A DNA stretch of 64,000 nucleotides, taken from assembly GCF_030936135.1 (NCBI RefSeq), contig NC_082612.1:18733475-18797474 (forward strand), written 5' to 3'. The DNA is from Gavia stellata. Taxonomy: Eukaryota; Chordata; Aves; Gaviiformes; Gaviidae. The translations under genes and the position numbers were made by a program. Under the pieces are notes generated by a model. That model saw only the letters and a program-made list of their open reading frames with translations, was not told the DNA's origin and searched no databases. Of this stretch, positions 26,101-40,422 are shown one piece after another (the stretch's first letter is position 1; every line of letters starts with the position of its first letter).

Positions 26101-26235
26101 GATATTTGTTTGCTTACTACCTATGAGAAATTTCAAGTGACTTTTTTTCTCAGGGCTATGGATGAGGAGAGGGCCATATTGTAGAGATTATTTCAAGTTA
26201 GTTATACCCTGAAGTGAGAATGTCATCTGCAGTAT
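23189..26235. other. Intergenic, no gene seen
   Basis: Lies between the solo LTR and the CR1 copy. Short open frames on both strands (for example 23709-23957, minus) have no recognised match. Confidence 0.55.
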
Positions 26236-26566
26236 CACAGAGCTCCCTGAAAGGGGGTTATAGAGAGGTGGGTGCTGGTCTCTTCTCCCAAGTGACAAGT
26301 GATAGGACAAGAGGAAATGGCCACAAGTTGCATCAAGGGAAGTTTAGACTGGATACTACAAAAAAATTCTTCACTGAAAGGGTTGTCAGACACTGGACCA
26401 GGCTGCCCAGGGAGGTGGTGGAGTCACCATCCCTGGGGGTATTTAAAAGACGTGTGGATGAGGCGCTTTGGGACACGCTTTAGTGGTGGACTTGGCAGGG
26501 TTAGGTTTATGGTTGGACTTGATGATCTTAAAGGTCTTTTCCAACCTAAATGATTCTATGATTCTA
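26236..26566 (+). mobile_element. CR1 LINE 3' end
   Basis: Starts near AGAGCTCCCTGAAAGGGGGT, includes CCAGGCTGCCCAGGGAGGTG and ends with CCAACCTAAATGATTCTATG followed by ATTCTA, so the octamer repeat is present in nearly two units. It is 5'-truncated, about 330 bp, and of the same general subfamily as the 12.7 and 16.3 kb copies, with a few small deletions. Confidence 0.9.
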
Positions 26567-28059
26567 CTCTATAACATAGTAACATGTTAGTGTTTCAGCC
26601 GATTTTAACTAAGATAGTTAGTACTTGCTCTTTTATTAAAAGATTATCCAAGCCTGATCTGGGGTGGATTCCAGTACTGCTACTCCCGAGCATCTGTGAC
26701 TGCAGTAAAGATTTCCTTGTAGTTCTGAAGAGGAAAACAAGAAAGCTCTCCTCTTAAGGAAAGAAAAACAATATTCTAAGACTCACCATCGCAAAATTCA
26801 TATAGAAAACACCGCTGGACAGCTCCCTCAGCCTGCCCGGCCCTCCACCAGACCTGCCAGCAGCCAGCCTTCCTTCCATGGCTGTTCTCCTCCCAAATCT
26901 GTTACAGCATGCAAAAGGAAACCTTCTCCAAACTAATTTGAGTTACATCGCAAATAACCATATGTTCATTATCAAGTGAAAAATATACAAGGAAGCAGAT
27001 ACCTGCAGTGACTCTAATAGAAGGCGAGTATTGACTCTGAGGGCTTTGCGGATTCACCTGCGCATCACAAACAAGAGCACAACCTAAAGATTAAATTATG
27101 ACACGTTATTCACAATTCCTACGTGTTTGCAGCTCTGCACAAGCTAATCTGTAATGGCTATTATATGCTAGAACTCAGCTGAACCAACTTGAAGGTACAA
27201 AGGCATCAGAAGGTATCATCCAGGCTCATACCAAATTATATTAATCTGAATTTCACTTTAAACTTCTCAGTTCACACAATTTGTAAATCCTCCAAGTTTT
27301 TATAGCGTTCAGAGCAGAGATTTTGACTAGTTTAATCTTGAAAGGTATGGCAATGCAAGAAATTTTTTAATAAAATTAATCCTTTAATCAGAAGGGGAAA
27401 TCATAGTAAGAATTCAGTTGTTACTTCTAAGCAGCACTCACAACTCAAACACTGAGGCATTGTGTACAGTGTTTATACCCAACTATGCCAAAACTTGGTC
27501 TTTGACATAATTATTCTAACTGCAAGGCAAAGGTATTGAATAAAATTATGAGAAAACCCACCTTATTAACACAAAGACCTCGAATTGTTCAGGTGAATTT
27601 GCAATCTTCCAGTCCACTTCTATCTTCCAGTCCACTGGGGCAGTTTATGTGCTTTTTTACCCCCCAGGCTATCTTTAAACAGCTTTAACCACAGGTTTTC
27701 CTCCCTACTGAGAGACTACTGCAAAGCCACGGCTGCCACCACCAAAGTTTTCCTTCAGTATTTCAACTAAACATTTTGCCCTCCTTTTCATCTCGCTATT
27801 CTAGATTTTTATGTCCTATATACAATAAATAATTCTTTCCCCTTTTTTGATTTTTTTTTCCTGATGAAAAATATTTGTAGACCATGGTTTCTTGCTCAAA
27901 ATGGAGATGTTTGTAAGGCAAACAGTAAATCATTCGTCTCCCTGCCATGTCTCAGAATAACAAAAATCAAAGTGAAGTTCTCTTTAAATAATTTCACAAC
28001 AAAATAAAGCTCTTCATTATCATCTCAACTACGAACATATTGCTAGTGAACACACATAT

Positions 28060-28440
28060 AATCTCCAATGGAAGGAAGGTCTAGTATTTAGCAGAGATAT
28101 TTATTTATTCATAATTCATTGCATAAGCATGCCTTCACTACAAAATTTAGATACAGATTAGTGTTTGAATCTCCCCAGCACAGAGGGAGGCTTGCTATTT
28201 CAGTATTCTTCTGACCAGTCTATTCAAATTATGAGCTAAAAAGAGCTTTTTTTTTGTTCCCTTAAATAACTTATTAGTTAAAAGGATGTGAATTAACTTA
28301 GAATGAATGTTCAATTCATATAGTAGAATCGCCATCATCATTATTACAGGAAGCTCTAATCATTACGCAGCCACTAATATAACACATTCTGCTAGCTTGC
28401 CTTTAATGAACATGACTCACATTTCACTTTAATGATTCCT
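28060..28440. other. Candidate conserved non-coding element
   Basis: A repeat-free stretch with ATTTATTTATTCATAATTC, CTAATCATTACGCAGCC, CTTTAATGAACATGACTCA and ACTTTAATGATTCC. Similar in style to the other candidate elements; function is unproven. Confidence 0.25.
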
Positions 28441-28687
28441 ACACCCATGTCTCCTCTGCGCCTTCTCCTTCTACCCAACCATGGGGGAAGGGTGGCCTAT
28501 GTAGCTTTTTAAAGATGGAAAGCTACCTTTTAAGAAGGGAGTCGCTTCCAGTACCTCTATTTTATAGGAGCTCACACTGCAAAGCCTTGGAGAAATCTGA
28601 AGTCTGGAAAGTATTCAGAGCCATCTCCTTTCATGGAGTCTCCAACTGGGCCACCTCAAACGGTGGCACACCGAAGGAGTGATCTCC

Positions 28688-28877
28688 TCAAGGGGGCTGA
28701 GCAGTCTGCAGCATTTCCTCCAGAAGAGTCACCTTCTCATCTTGCTCAGTCAACTCACTGTTTTCTACAAGAGAATGCAGCAGCTTAAGCAGAGCAGAGC
28801 TCACAGAGAAGGGGCTTGCAGAGGTGGCGATACAGAGGTGCAAGTGCATTGCATTAAGGACACGCAACCCAAAGAGC
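28688..28877 (-). other. Terminal-exon-like open stretch, unknown
   Basis: On the minus strand an acceptor ATATTCCCACAG|GC opens into about 62 codons ending in TGA. The last third is acidic and helix-like (LLHSLVENSELTEQDEK, then LLEEML). No family is recognised. The downstream sequence shows no nearby AATAAA that I could confirm. It may be chance. Confidence 0.12.
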
Positions 28878-31329
28878 CTGTGGGAATATTCCAAAAACAA
28901 GAGCACCTCACACCCTCCTTTCTCACCCAAATCTAGCCTCCCTGTAAAAATCAAGTATTGAGATACTGAAGCTTCAGATAGCTAAAGCAGTCCACGTGGT
29001 CCCCTTACCTCCACCTCCTAGGGTCTTAAATAACTTCACAGCATAGACCATTTCTCAAAAAATCCACCTCAATCTATCAGGTCATAGCCAGAAATATCTC
29101 TGTGGCAACCATAAACTATTGTTTGAGAAGCATTACTAACAACAGCCAGGGATAAGCACAAAGTTAGCTCTTCACGTGTCCGCTGCATAAAAAACTCACC
29201 CAACCGCACTCATGGAATAAGGGATAAATAAAACTGCTAGTTTGCACAGGACTTCCATTACATTCCTTAAACTTCTGTTGCCAGTAACTACACAGTTGAA
29301 CTGCAGAACTAATTTCACTACAAAGCCCGTCATTTAAACAGAATCCTGCTCCTATTAACCTGACTGCTAGAGCCAATTCTACGCCATGTGGTATCACAGC
29401 CTTCCTAAAGGATAAGGCTTTAATAGTTCAATGCAGTCAGGTTCTGGTTTTATGGGTGGTGGTTACAGGTGTAAATAAATTACTTCTTTACACACCAAGA
29501 AATTCTCTACTGCAGTCCTCAGTCAAATAGACTAAAACATTTTACAGCATTCCTGGGAAACAGACAAAGGAAAAGGAGAGATGACTTCACAGAAGTCCCC
29601 TCACATCCATCCCCTCCAGGTGTGAGGTCTGGCACATCACTGCAAAGCGCTCAGCCACCCGAAGCCAGGGCTGAACAATGCTACAGCCACTTAAAACACT
29701 GGCGTTAGTCTAGAGGGGAACGATGTCGTTACTAAAACTGGTTGAAAAGTTTAACATTACAGTTCGCTTCCCTTTGTTTGTTAGTGTTTAGTTTTTTCTT
29801 AACTTTTACATACACAAACTCCTTGCCTCCTGTCATTAAATTTAGAAAGGCTGGCAAAGTTTAATCTCACTAATTTTCTTAAATTACTTTAATTGTCCAG
29901 AACCTGTTTAATATCCAGTCTTCCAGGCAGCACCGTATAGGAATGAGGTTTGGCCCACTCCTGACTTAGAGGCTCAAAAATATAACTGTCATTCAAACAT
30001 CACAGGGTGCTCCTAGAAAGGGAGAAGGATGGGGCACAGAGTGCAGTTTCTACGGTAAGAGACTTGACTGCAAGCAAGGGACACATAACAGTTTAGGAAC
30101 AGCACAGGGAGCAAAAGAGGTTTCTGATCCTGCACTAGAGCAACAAGGAATCCCCTCCCAATTACCCGAAAAAAAACAAAGAGACTGCTCTTTCCCAACA
30201 CTTTTTGGTTACCGCTATACGTGACATTTATGCCCATGCTTAGCTCCCCAGTTTCATTCGTTATCTGTTTACAGCACATCCCTTTATGCCCAGTGCTCTT
30301 AAGAGATGCAGGACTTTCTTCCATGTTGGTTTTGGAGGACCATAGCTATTATTTCATGCATTCGGCCTTTCTGTAGTTGCTTCCTACACTCCTTAAAAAC
30401 TATACAACAACCTTTTCTCACTCTTTGGTCTACAATGCACAAGGATTTGCGGGTCACAGCTGAACTATTCCTGGAAATGCTAAGCATCTCATGCCCAAAA
30501 TTTGTCTGTGATGTAGTTCAGCAGCTCAATCCATCATCACTGAATTTAGCCTAACATGTTCAAATAGTTTTGGAACAGGAATGGAACAACAAAGTCAGCT
30601 AAAACAACATTTCTGGTATGAAATGTTGACCAAAGCTTTTAGTGATCCCAGAAGAAAGTGTCTTCCTTCTTGGTTTTGATGATAACAAAATTAAGATCCT
30701 CTCTCCAGCACCCACTTGTTGCTGTCATCCTGCTTCACATTATTACAGCTAAGAATAGAAGCAGAACTGCTGATTACTATGGGAAAGACCGTTTTCCAGG
30801 TTGACCAGCAGAAGGAAAAAATATTTAGCCCGGAAAAAAACACCTGCGAAGTTCAGAAGCCTGCGAAGCCATCCCAAGGCACCAAGGCATTGCCCACACA
30901 AAGTCCCTGAGTCTTTCAGGCCAAATTCAGACATTGCAGCTCGTACTGAATAGCATCTCTCTCAAGTGGCTGCACAACAAGTGACTGTGAGCCCGTGAGT
31001 TAGACTCTGACCCTCACAGGCTTGTTCAAGTTCGCAATTATCCCAAAGTGTATTCTTGTCAACAACACACAATTTTCAATACATCACTTGCTTTTCGAGT
31101 CGAATTAACACTTCACAGTCAGATTCTGCTTCCTAGAGAACTCTATCCTAATTGAGACTTCCGTGGTTTTATTTCAAGAGAGAGCAAGAGCATTCATTTG
31201 TGATTTTAGCGGCAGGGACAGATAGATAATGAACTGTGTAGGTTTCTCCAGACAAAATATCACGTCCCCTGAATGCAGCTACCTGACAAAAGACATTAGC
31301 CTACAGGAGCTGGGACTGTGCTTAAGCTC

Positions 31330-31800
31330 AGACATGTATTGTTAAATGTGACATGCTCAATTTATCATTAGTTATGAAGTGAAAACGGATGAATACACAT
31401 TCAATTTAGTTCAGCTGCTTTCTTCATTTATCACACTCTTTCATCATCCATCATTCTTCCCCGCCACCCTTTTGATTTGAACAAATAACACACTTTCATA
31501 AGTTTAATCTAATTAATCATAATTGTAAGGTAATGTTCCCTTAATGATGCGTACATTGGGCTTTATAAAGTTTGTTGCAATTTTAATAAAATCTGTTCCA
31601 GATAAAATCTACAAATGCTTTCAATGGAGCCAAACCCAGCCCTATCTCTCTCCCACTCATTACTAAGGTTGAAGATGATGTATCAGTACAAAGAGTTGCT
31701 CAAGCATATTGTTCTTTTATAGAACCACTGTTTCAATAAATTGGAAAGCGTTCATCATTTTATGAGACAAGACACACAGTTAAAAAAGTTAATTGAAGTA
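31330..31800. other. Candidate conserved non-coding element
   Basis: A repeat-free stretch with clustered homeodomain-type cores: TTTATCATTAGTTATG, TTAATCTAATTAATCATAA, CCCTTAATGATGCG and TTTTAATAAAATC. There are no open frames of note. The regulatory reading is inference. Confidence 0.3.
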
Positions 31801-34800
31801 GAAACAAATTAGAAAACCAACCTAAAAGATTTTTCACACATTATTGCTATGAAATACACCCTACTCGCTATCTTCCGAGGGCATCTCGCATACCAAAGAT
31901 GGTATAAAGAAGTTGCTCCTTAGCAGCAGCATTGTACAGAGCTACTAAGTTTTGTTGCAGTTCTCCAACTGCGGTTAACGCAGAAGACAGCCATTTCCAG
32001 CAACGTCCAGTGAACATGTATCTTCATGCATCAGACCAAGTCAAGAAATCTCAGTTCTTCTCAGGACAAGTCGGCTTTGTTCACTGAAAGTTTTTGAGTC
32101 ATTATGACCCCAGATTTCATTTCCCCCCACCACGGCCTATGCTAGACAAAATTGCTTACCTTGTCTTGCTGGGATTTTCAAAGGTTCATAAAACATTTTG
32201 GAGCATCTGGGTGGAAAGTGCTGTGGAGATCAATATTACTTACGATGATTATTAATGAGCAATTTTGTCTGACCATTATTAACATACCAAGATTAACATA
32301 ACCTCCATTTGATAACTCCACAGCATACTCATTTGCATGTGTTTCCACTCTTACATTGGCAATTATTTCTAAGTTGCAAAAGCAGAAACAGCACATTAGA
32401 AAATTGACTTATTTTCCAACCGACAGGATTTCACATCTCTGGGCCACTAATGACAGATGTCTCTCCTTTTCAAAATCTGGTTGAAAATGGTACTTCTTTG
32501 CTCCAGGGATTTTTTCCCAAGTCAGTACCCTGGCCATAAAAATTGCTGCAGAAGTATTGGCAAGTTCATCCTCCACCCATCCAACTATTTATCCACAATG
32601 TAATGTCCATATTTTCATTTTCAAGTGCAGTTTTACCAGCTTTACTTCAGCCTTTTTCCAAACTGGTGAAAAATTTCAGCAAGAGGAACAATTCTAACCA
32701 TGATACACTACTACCACCACCTCCATTGAGATGAAGGTTTACCTGGCAAGATGATGGGTGAACAACCCAGAAAGCATCAATTCCAGCATCCGATTCTGAC
32801 ATGAGTCATTGTAGGATCCTTTCTCCTTTCATCAGGAAGGAGGAAAGACAATGTAATTCTACAGCTTGTTCCCTGGTTTACGTTGAGGTGTTGCAGAGCT
32901 TTTTCCTTCCACTTTGCGAAATGAATGTTTGATGCTTTCTGGAAGACTGTTAGACAAAATATGACTGTGACTCTCCCTTGTTGCGCACAAGATTAGAGCT
33001 GCACAGCTGCCAGTGCTCCCTTTAGACCTGGCCAGTTATTTTACATACCACACAAACAGTGGCGGAAAATAGGGATTTACTGGTTACAAAGCCAACACTA
33101 ACAGGAATTAACTTCATGTCTAACATGGACTTACTGTGGCCGATTGCCTCTTTTAACAGCCACTTATTTCTGTATCTCACCCCTTGAAACACAGGAGTAC
33201 AGGGCTTAATAATCCACCAAGGACACAGAACACCTAAGCAGGAAGAGGAAATAACACAACAGCGGTAACAAGCCCTTGTAGCTGGAGCTCGCTGCAATAA
33301 ATTCATTTGTAAAGGAGCAGATACCTAGGAGAGATACCTGGGTCAGCCTCTTTCTAGATAGAGGCTGGTACAGCGATATTATGTGAGCGAGAAACTTCAG
33401 ACATTTAACGTAGTTCTGCATTCTTCTGAAAAGAGAAAAATTGAGTCTCAGCTGGTAAGGGAGAAGGATGCAATGCAAGCTCTTCTCTCCAGACAGGGGG
33501 AGCTTCCACATCCTCCCAGCTGGGAGCATTCCTGCTGTAGTCCCCTTTCCCAGCTCTTCCCCTTACTCCCATTTTACCCACAACAATTACATGGGCCCTT
33601 CTGTTCTGGGCACAAGTGAGGTGGCACTTTCTGTTCCTTGTCCTATGCCCCTTCACTTTTTCTTCATTCAGAATGAGTATATCCTCTAAGACTAAGTTGC
33701 TACAGCAGCCAGTGCAGCCAAAGCGCTGCTACCAATTAAGTTAAGTACAAAGTATGAGATCAATTAATCATTCATTATCTTTACAATGCAATAGCTGAAG
33801 CTCACGGTAAGCAGTCCAATAATCCTTACAACCCCCAAGGTGCACATCTTCTCCTAAGCTGATCATTCATTATCCAGAACATATCAGCACAGAAAATTCT
33901 TCATTTTTCAAGGCAACCAGTCTAGTAGAAATGACAAGTCTTTGAAGCTCTGGTCCACCTTAGATACATGAAGTTTAAAAGGCCTGTAAACACATGTTTC
34001 ATCTTAAACAGGTTTAAGGCTTCATCCTGCTTTCAGTGAAAGCGAAGGGAATACTCTTACCGAGCACTTGGAATTCAGGTTCATTTCACAAAACTGACAA
34101 AACCAGGGAACCTTTACAAATGCACTGGTCTGCCCTAAGCACTACCTCTGTCGCAAGGCAGAAATATATAAGAATCCAATCGAAGAGATGCATGTGCAGT
34201 GAAGAAAGCTGCCTTTGGTAAACTGGACGTAGGCAGGAAGTCCCTTCAGGTTTCTGGTGTATGAAAGCTAGACAGTACATGTGCAAACTATCCCAGCTCC
34301 TGCCTTCCTCACTCTGAAATGACCTGCAACCTCTGGCGCAGGACAAATAGCAAGATGGCAGCACAAAGCACAGGAATCCCAGGAGGTACACTTGTAAGTT
34401 AAGTCCCTACCAGAAAACATTCAGACACGAAGTGATGCTAATTGTCTTGTGGCGTGCTGCACCCACTCACTTTTTTAACAAAAAGGTACTTTACGATGAA
34501 CCATCTCAACTTTGCAGAGGAAGACACTGCAGGAGAAAAGGTAATGCAATGCATCCCTGCTCCTTAAAACAGGTCAGTAACAAAGAGAAGAGAAAAACCA
34601 GCTCTGTGGAAATGGCGAAGCCTGTGACCTTAAGCTCTCAAAACAGGACCATCCACAGTAATATAAAGCATTATTTAGAGAAAAGTCACTACCAAAAAGA
34701 GAGTAACTTAGAAGATGTAATGGGAGTGTCCCATTCAAAAGGAACATGCCGGTCAGCACCGACTTTGATTTACCACCCTACGATCACACAGCTGTCTCCT

Positions 34801-37259
34801 CCTACTTCCTTTCGCCCCCAAAACCTCCTTTCTTTCAGGCTCCAACCTCCACGGCCTCCCACGTAACCTTATATCCCAGTCAAAGCACAGCTCCTACCAT
34901 GGAAGTTGCTGCACAGGCCACCAAACAGCCAGAGGGTCTGGGACCCTCCATGCCAGGGCCAGGCAGGCACTGGGGCAGTGGCAAGTCTGTATGTGTAGTC
35001 CATAAGCACCACCTGTGGTAAAATGATTTAACCAAAAAGTGAGAGGCAGCAAGCAAGGAAACAAGAGCATTTTCAGTGCTGGGGAGCATAGGCAGCTCAC
35101 AGATCTGTGGAGGCAGTAGGGCTTGGAGAAGGGGCTGTACACACTACCCAGCCAGGGCTACTCACCCCAGGCGTATACAGGAGAGCTTACACAGCCAACT
35201 AAGTGCCCTGGATCCTACGCAGCTATTACCTAGCTGTGACTTTGCCACGGTTTCGGAAACTTTTCAGATGTAGGATGTCATTCAAAGTCTACTCAGACAT
35301 CAGTTTAAAGAAACTTGCCTCCAAGTCCTTTCCCTCTCTCTGTGGAAGCTCCTTCCATGCAGTAGGACTAAAGAAGTTTGCTCACATCTGGGAAGTGTGA
35401 ATCAGTGAGAGTGATATTCCCCAAACTGCTAAAGAAATCTGGTCCAACTTTTCTAAATAAGAGATCTCCCATGCAAAAAACCACCTTCTTCCAAAATGAA
35501 AAAATACAACAAAACCTTAGAATCTACTTTCTTTCTATCTTTTCATAATTTTTTGAAGGAAACTGATGAATGGGGAGAAGATTTTTCTGTGTATTGAACT
35601 GTTTCTCCTCCTGCTTTTCCTTGGAAATGAAAGGGGCAGAAAGGAAAAACCTTAACACAGTGAGTTCTAACATGGTATTTTTGCTAAGATCCTTCCAATT
35701 TCAATTCTTTCTTTCCTGTGAAGCACATAAGAAAAGGAACTTTGCAGTTTTTCCATGGCAGTTTCCATAATATTTCCACCAGCTGTCATGCAAAGAGGTA
35801 GCATTCCCAGAGCAAACTGCATCCCTCTGAACATATCCAAGCTAAGGGGTCTAGAGGCACCTTCTCCATCTGAACAACAATACTGCCCATGTGTGCTCGA
35901 GACACAATTGTTGCAGCAGTGCTGCTTCTCTTCCAGTACAGTGGGCAGCGAGTCGGTGGGAGTTAGCCTACACATTTTGACTTCACCTGCCCAGCAGAGA
36001 CTAGAGCTGCTGGACGGTACCCCTCAGAGCTAGACTTGGCCCTTTACTCAGAGCCAGTGGCCAAGGCAACCTCACTCCCTATTATTTTTTTCAGTAATTT
36101 TCTCTTCTGGTTTATCCACCCCTACAACTCACATACCGCAAAGGACTTGAGGCCGCTCCAGGGTTGTGTCATACTTATTATTGGCAATTGTGTCCACTTC
36201 AGCGCACTCATTGAGTCAGGAGGCTTTATCCGGTGAAGCTGGTGGAAGACCTTTCTATTTAAGAACTAATTTGTTACAAAGAACCATCTCTTGCATTTGG
36301 TTTTTGTTTGTCCAGGGAGTTCGTTTGTCATTTACTTGCTTGGTGCAAGGTATTTACTGAGCTCCGCATTTCTGGCAGCAGCACAGAAACCGCTTGGACT
36401 CAATTCGTTAGCGTTTAACATTATATTCGTAATAAGATCCACCACTTAAACACTAGCAAATGTTGCCACCATATTAGGCTGCAAGCACAAGATAAGAAGA
36501 GGAGAAAATGTACTAAAAATCATCTTTGTTTCATATCTGCCAATGCTAACTTTGCTGCATGTGGCCATTAAAACCTTGCTTTCAACTCCACTGAAACAGC
36601 TCATAAAATCTGCCTCTGCCCTACAGCACTGTCTGCTCACCAGTGCTAACATTTAATTAAATGGATACTTCATAAGAGAAGCACAAGGAAGGACAAGTAC
36701 CCTTGCAGTTTCAGCAAGGCCATAACTCACTCACACACAAACATATCCACTGTTTCAAGTTTATGAATGTGTAACAGCACACAATCAACACATCCCAGCT
36801 CCTGAGCTATGCAGGTGTATTTGTTCAACACCCATACTCAACACAAGAAAGCATTTCATTTGGGCAAGAGCTTGACTTAAAAAAAAAATCATAAAAATCT
36901 TAACAGCACGTTACCGTTCAAATTTTCTTAAGCAAGCAATTATTTTTTCTTTTGTTCTCCAACATTTGGTTAAAAAGTTGTTTTCCTGGAATTGTTTAAA
37001 AGAAAATTGCCAGGGAATGGAGCTGATCAATTAACCCCAGCAAAGAAGAATGGCATGCATATGGATAAGTAGGGAGGAAGTGTAGGGAGAAAAAGAAGTG
37101 GTAATGAGGGATAGAGAAGGAAACGAGTTGAGCGTCCCCTGTGAACTGTCTTCCGTATGCTAGCATCTTATCTCAGCTTTTAAAAGGAGAGACACGGTCT
37201 AGAAAGAAAATTCAGCAGTGTCTACTTGAAAGGTAAAAGCAAACTTAGACCCTGACAAT

Positions 37260-37460
37260 TACTAAATAAGAACATAATTAATTATTTCTTCAACTGAATA
37301 GTCCTGAATCCTACCACAAATCAATCAGCTCTTCTTGCCTAAGAAGCTCTGACTCTATTTTAGCTCAATGAAAACAAAATCAATGAAGGCCAATTATAGC
37401 CCATCTCGTTAGAGTATGCAAATAGTGCACCATACAGACGAGCTGCTGTTGCTTGGGCAC
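37260..37460. other. Candidate conserved non-coding element with octamer
   Basis: Contains ACATAATTAATTATTTC, CCAATTATAGCCC and a perfect POU octamer ATGCAAAT at 37416-37423. A reverse octamer ATTTGCAT lies at 32331-32338 in another TAAT-rich stretch. No repeat was recognised. Confidence 0.25.
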
Positions 37461-40422
37461 TGCCGAGGGAGACGCTTGTCAGGCAAACGCAAACGTGAGC
37501 TGGTGCTGGCCCCTAGCTGCGTGTGCTGTAAAACACCAGCTCCTTTCCTTTTTCTTTGGAGGGAGGGGATGCAAAAGTAGCAGAGACCAAAATGTGCCCG
37601 ATAGCAGTTCTTCATCAGCTTCCTACTCAGTAATTTCAGGTGCAGAAAGCCCACCAATGTGTCTCAAAAAGCAGATTCGAGGTTGGTTACAAGAGACGGT
37701 GCACGCAAAGCTACAGAAAACTGAGCGAGCCTACCTTCCTTTCATCATCTTACAGCAAGAAGAAAAGGCACTTTAAGTAGCACATAATTATATTGCAAGA
37801 AAAGGATTTCACCCAACTGCCACCTACCTCGATTAAACATCTTCCCCTTTCTAATGACAACCAAGAGCTCTGAGTCTCTAGAACAGATTTCTGGCTACCA
37901 ACATTATCAATAGCATACATCCACCCTGCCACCACTCTAACCTGAGCCTGCTTTTCCCCCACCAAGCCAAAACCAAAATTGTAGCATTTCAGGAAGCTTT
38001 GTTTTCTTCCCTGTGAAAATTCAAAACACGAAGGAAAAGTTTGCCAGAATTTTCACACATGCAATATATGCTCCATAACTGTCTGGAGACACAAGGCTGC
38101 TGCACGATGAACTGGTTTGACTTGAACCTTTTTTTCCTGCCAATGCTCTAGAGCTCTGCATGCCCCAGCCACACCGGAGTATTGACACGGTGGATGGTGA
38201 CTGTACGCACAACCTGGCAGCAAGCACGCAGTGGGCACGCGCCCACCAGACCGTGAGATTCAATTTCATACACCCGCAAAAATCTGGCCTTGCTGGGTCC
38301 TGTTCATCCTGAGTTTTCCCATAGTTTGCTCACAATGGGCAAGATTATTCCTTTCAAGGAATCACCTGCAAGGACTGAGTTTCCCAGTTTTCTGGCTACA
38401 GCCCAAGCACATTTTTGACCAAAAGTTTCCTCCATGGTGGCTTTCTGCCCATGTAGTGGAACTCTACGCTTGGTTTTATAGACAACTTTGATAGACAGCT
38501 TCATCTTTCCATTGGCTACTTAAAAATTATGATGTAATACTTACTTTACTGCCACACTTGTCAGTGTTGCCAGGACTTGCGGTAAACTACATAGCAGCAG
38601 CTACAGAAGGACTTAAAATGAAGTATGCGACCTTTCCAAGATCGGGGTGCCTCCAATTTTGTTTGTGGTGTTGAAACTCTGATGTCACAGTGTAGCCCAG
38701 GCTTTTGGGTTGCGTGTGTTTGGGGGCTTGGGGTTTGTGTTTTGGGGTTTTTTCTCTTATTGTTATGTGAGTCATATTATAACTAGGGTTTTTTTCTGAA
38801 GCACCTTGAAAAGGAACATTATTATCCTGTGTTTGAAGCATGGAAGACAAACCATTACTGCTTTTAACACTAAATCTTGACACACATACCTAAGAGATGG
38901 GAGAAGCCAAACCTGGGGGTTCAACTGCCCCAAACACAGTTGACCCTCACTCCCTTCGCATATTTGCGGGGTAACTCTGATTTCTAAGCTAAATCCAGAC
39001 ATTAGCATTTTTGCTATTAAAAAAAATTCTTCCTATTTAAATACTGTACATCTCTAATTTCAAGACCTGAAAGCATTAGAACTGAAACCTCTAAAGCAAA
39101 AAAGTGGAGAAAAAAAAATTGTTCATCATGTCATAAGCAGCTGTATGCAATAAAAAGCATCCTCTTCAGACAGTTTTGAAAACAATGAGCCAACACTTGT
39201 GCAAAGTAACATGATGCTCAATAGCATAATAGCCTCCTTGAAACAGTATCCTTAAGAGTTTATTTTACCTTTCTGCTAAGAGAATAGTGCGAAATAACCA
39301 CTCTCATTTCAGGATGCGCACAGAAATGCACACAATTAGAAGGCTGTCTGAGACGCTGCAGTAAGGGAATTCTGTAAGCTGTAACAAGGTCTGCTGGAAT
39401 TGTCATCACATGCCCATGAAAAAAATTTCAGGGCTATCAAGGGCATTCTCGAGACAGCACTTCTCCTGTCACATCCTGGGATGTAGTTCTGCTTTCTCCC
39501 TGGGTCACAACCAATTCAAATAGCAATTTTCTTAATGGCTAAGAGTTTTACTCCCTACAGAGTCCATCTTCTTAAAGAACCACGGTGACATATACAAGCA
39601 ACCCTATTCTTTACCTATTTACTGATCTATCTATCTCTCTTTTTTTAAGCCTACAGGAAAAGATGCTCCACAAACAGCCAGAATGTAACAGCAGACAAGA
39701 TGAGGAAGGCTGCCTTACTGATGGAAAATCCCAAGGACAGCAACAAGCCTGGAGAATCGGCAAGAGTAACACAACTTGCTGTGAGGAAGACAGCCCTACG
39801 CAGAGGGGGCTAAAATGCAACACCATGCAAGCTTCAACAGTGGGCCCATTTACACAGATCCCATCTTTGCCCAATTTAATTTCAGCTGGTGATGTAGCTA
39901 GGCAAATAAAGCTATCTATCTCAAGCAAAGATTAATACAGTTTAAGGTCCCAAATCGGTAAGCCACTTCAACTCTGCAAAGCTGGACAGTACAGGTTTAA
40001 GTAAATAATTTTATCTTTTTTGACAATAAGCCTGTACTTGGCTGGGGCTTCCTGAACTGGATTTCTATAATATGAGTTTACTGTGATTTAGCCAGATCAA
40101 ACTCAAACACTATGTGAGGAGCTGGTGAGTATTTCTGCCAGGAGAAGCCAAATGGTCTTATTTGCTCCTACAAAGTAAAGCCCGAAGTGAGAGTAGCAGT
40201 ATCCCCAAAGCAGCACAGTTACCGGTTCCTGGTGCTGCCGTCAGCAATGGCTATAGAACTCCCACACTCCATGCAGAGCACATCAGAGAAGCAAGGGCTG
40301 ATTTGCTACATGCAGATCTGAATAACCTTAAAGTATGAAAATCCCCATTTCCTTATGTATCTGATTCTCTACGATACTACTTGCACCTTTGTCGTTTTTA
40401 AATTATTGGTCCACACAATGGT

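Noticed and set aside
34432..34866. 144-codon open frame on the plus strand
   Set aside because: No known family, no clear splice context, and a low-complexity Pro/Ser end; indistinguishable from chance.
38700..38755. GT-rich tract with GGGG runs as a telomere-like repeat
   Set aside because: It does not repeat TTAGGG units and its spacing is irregular.
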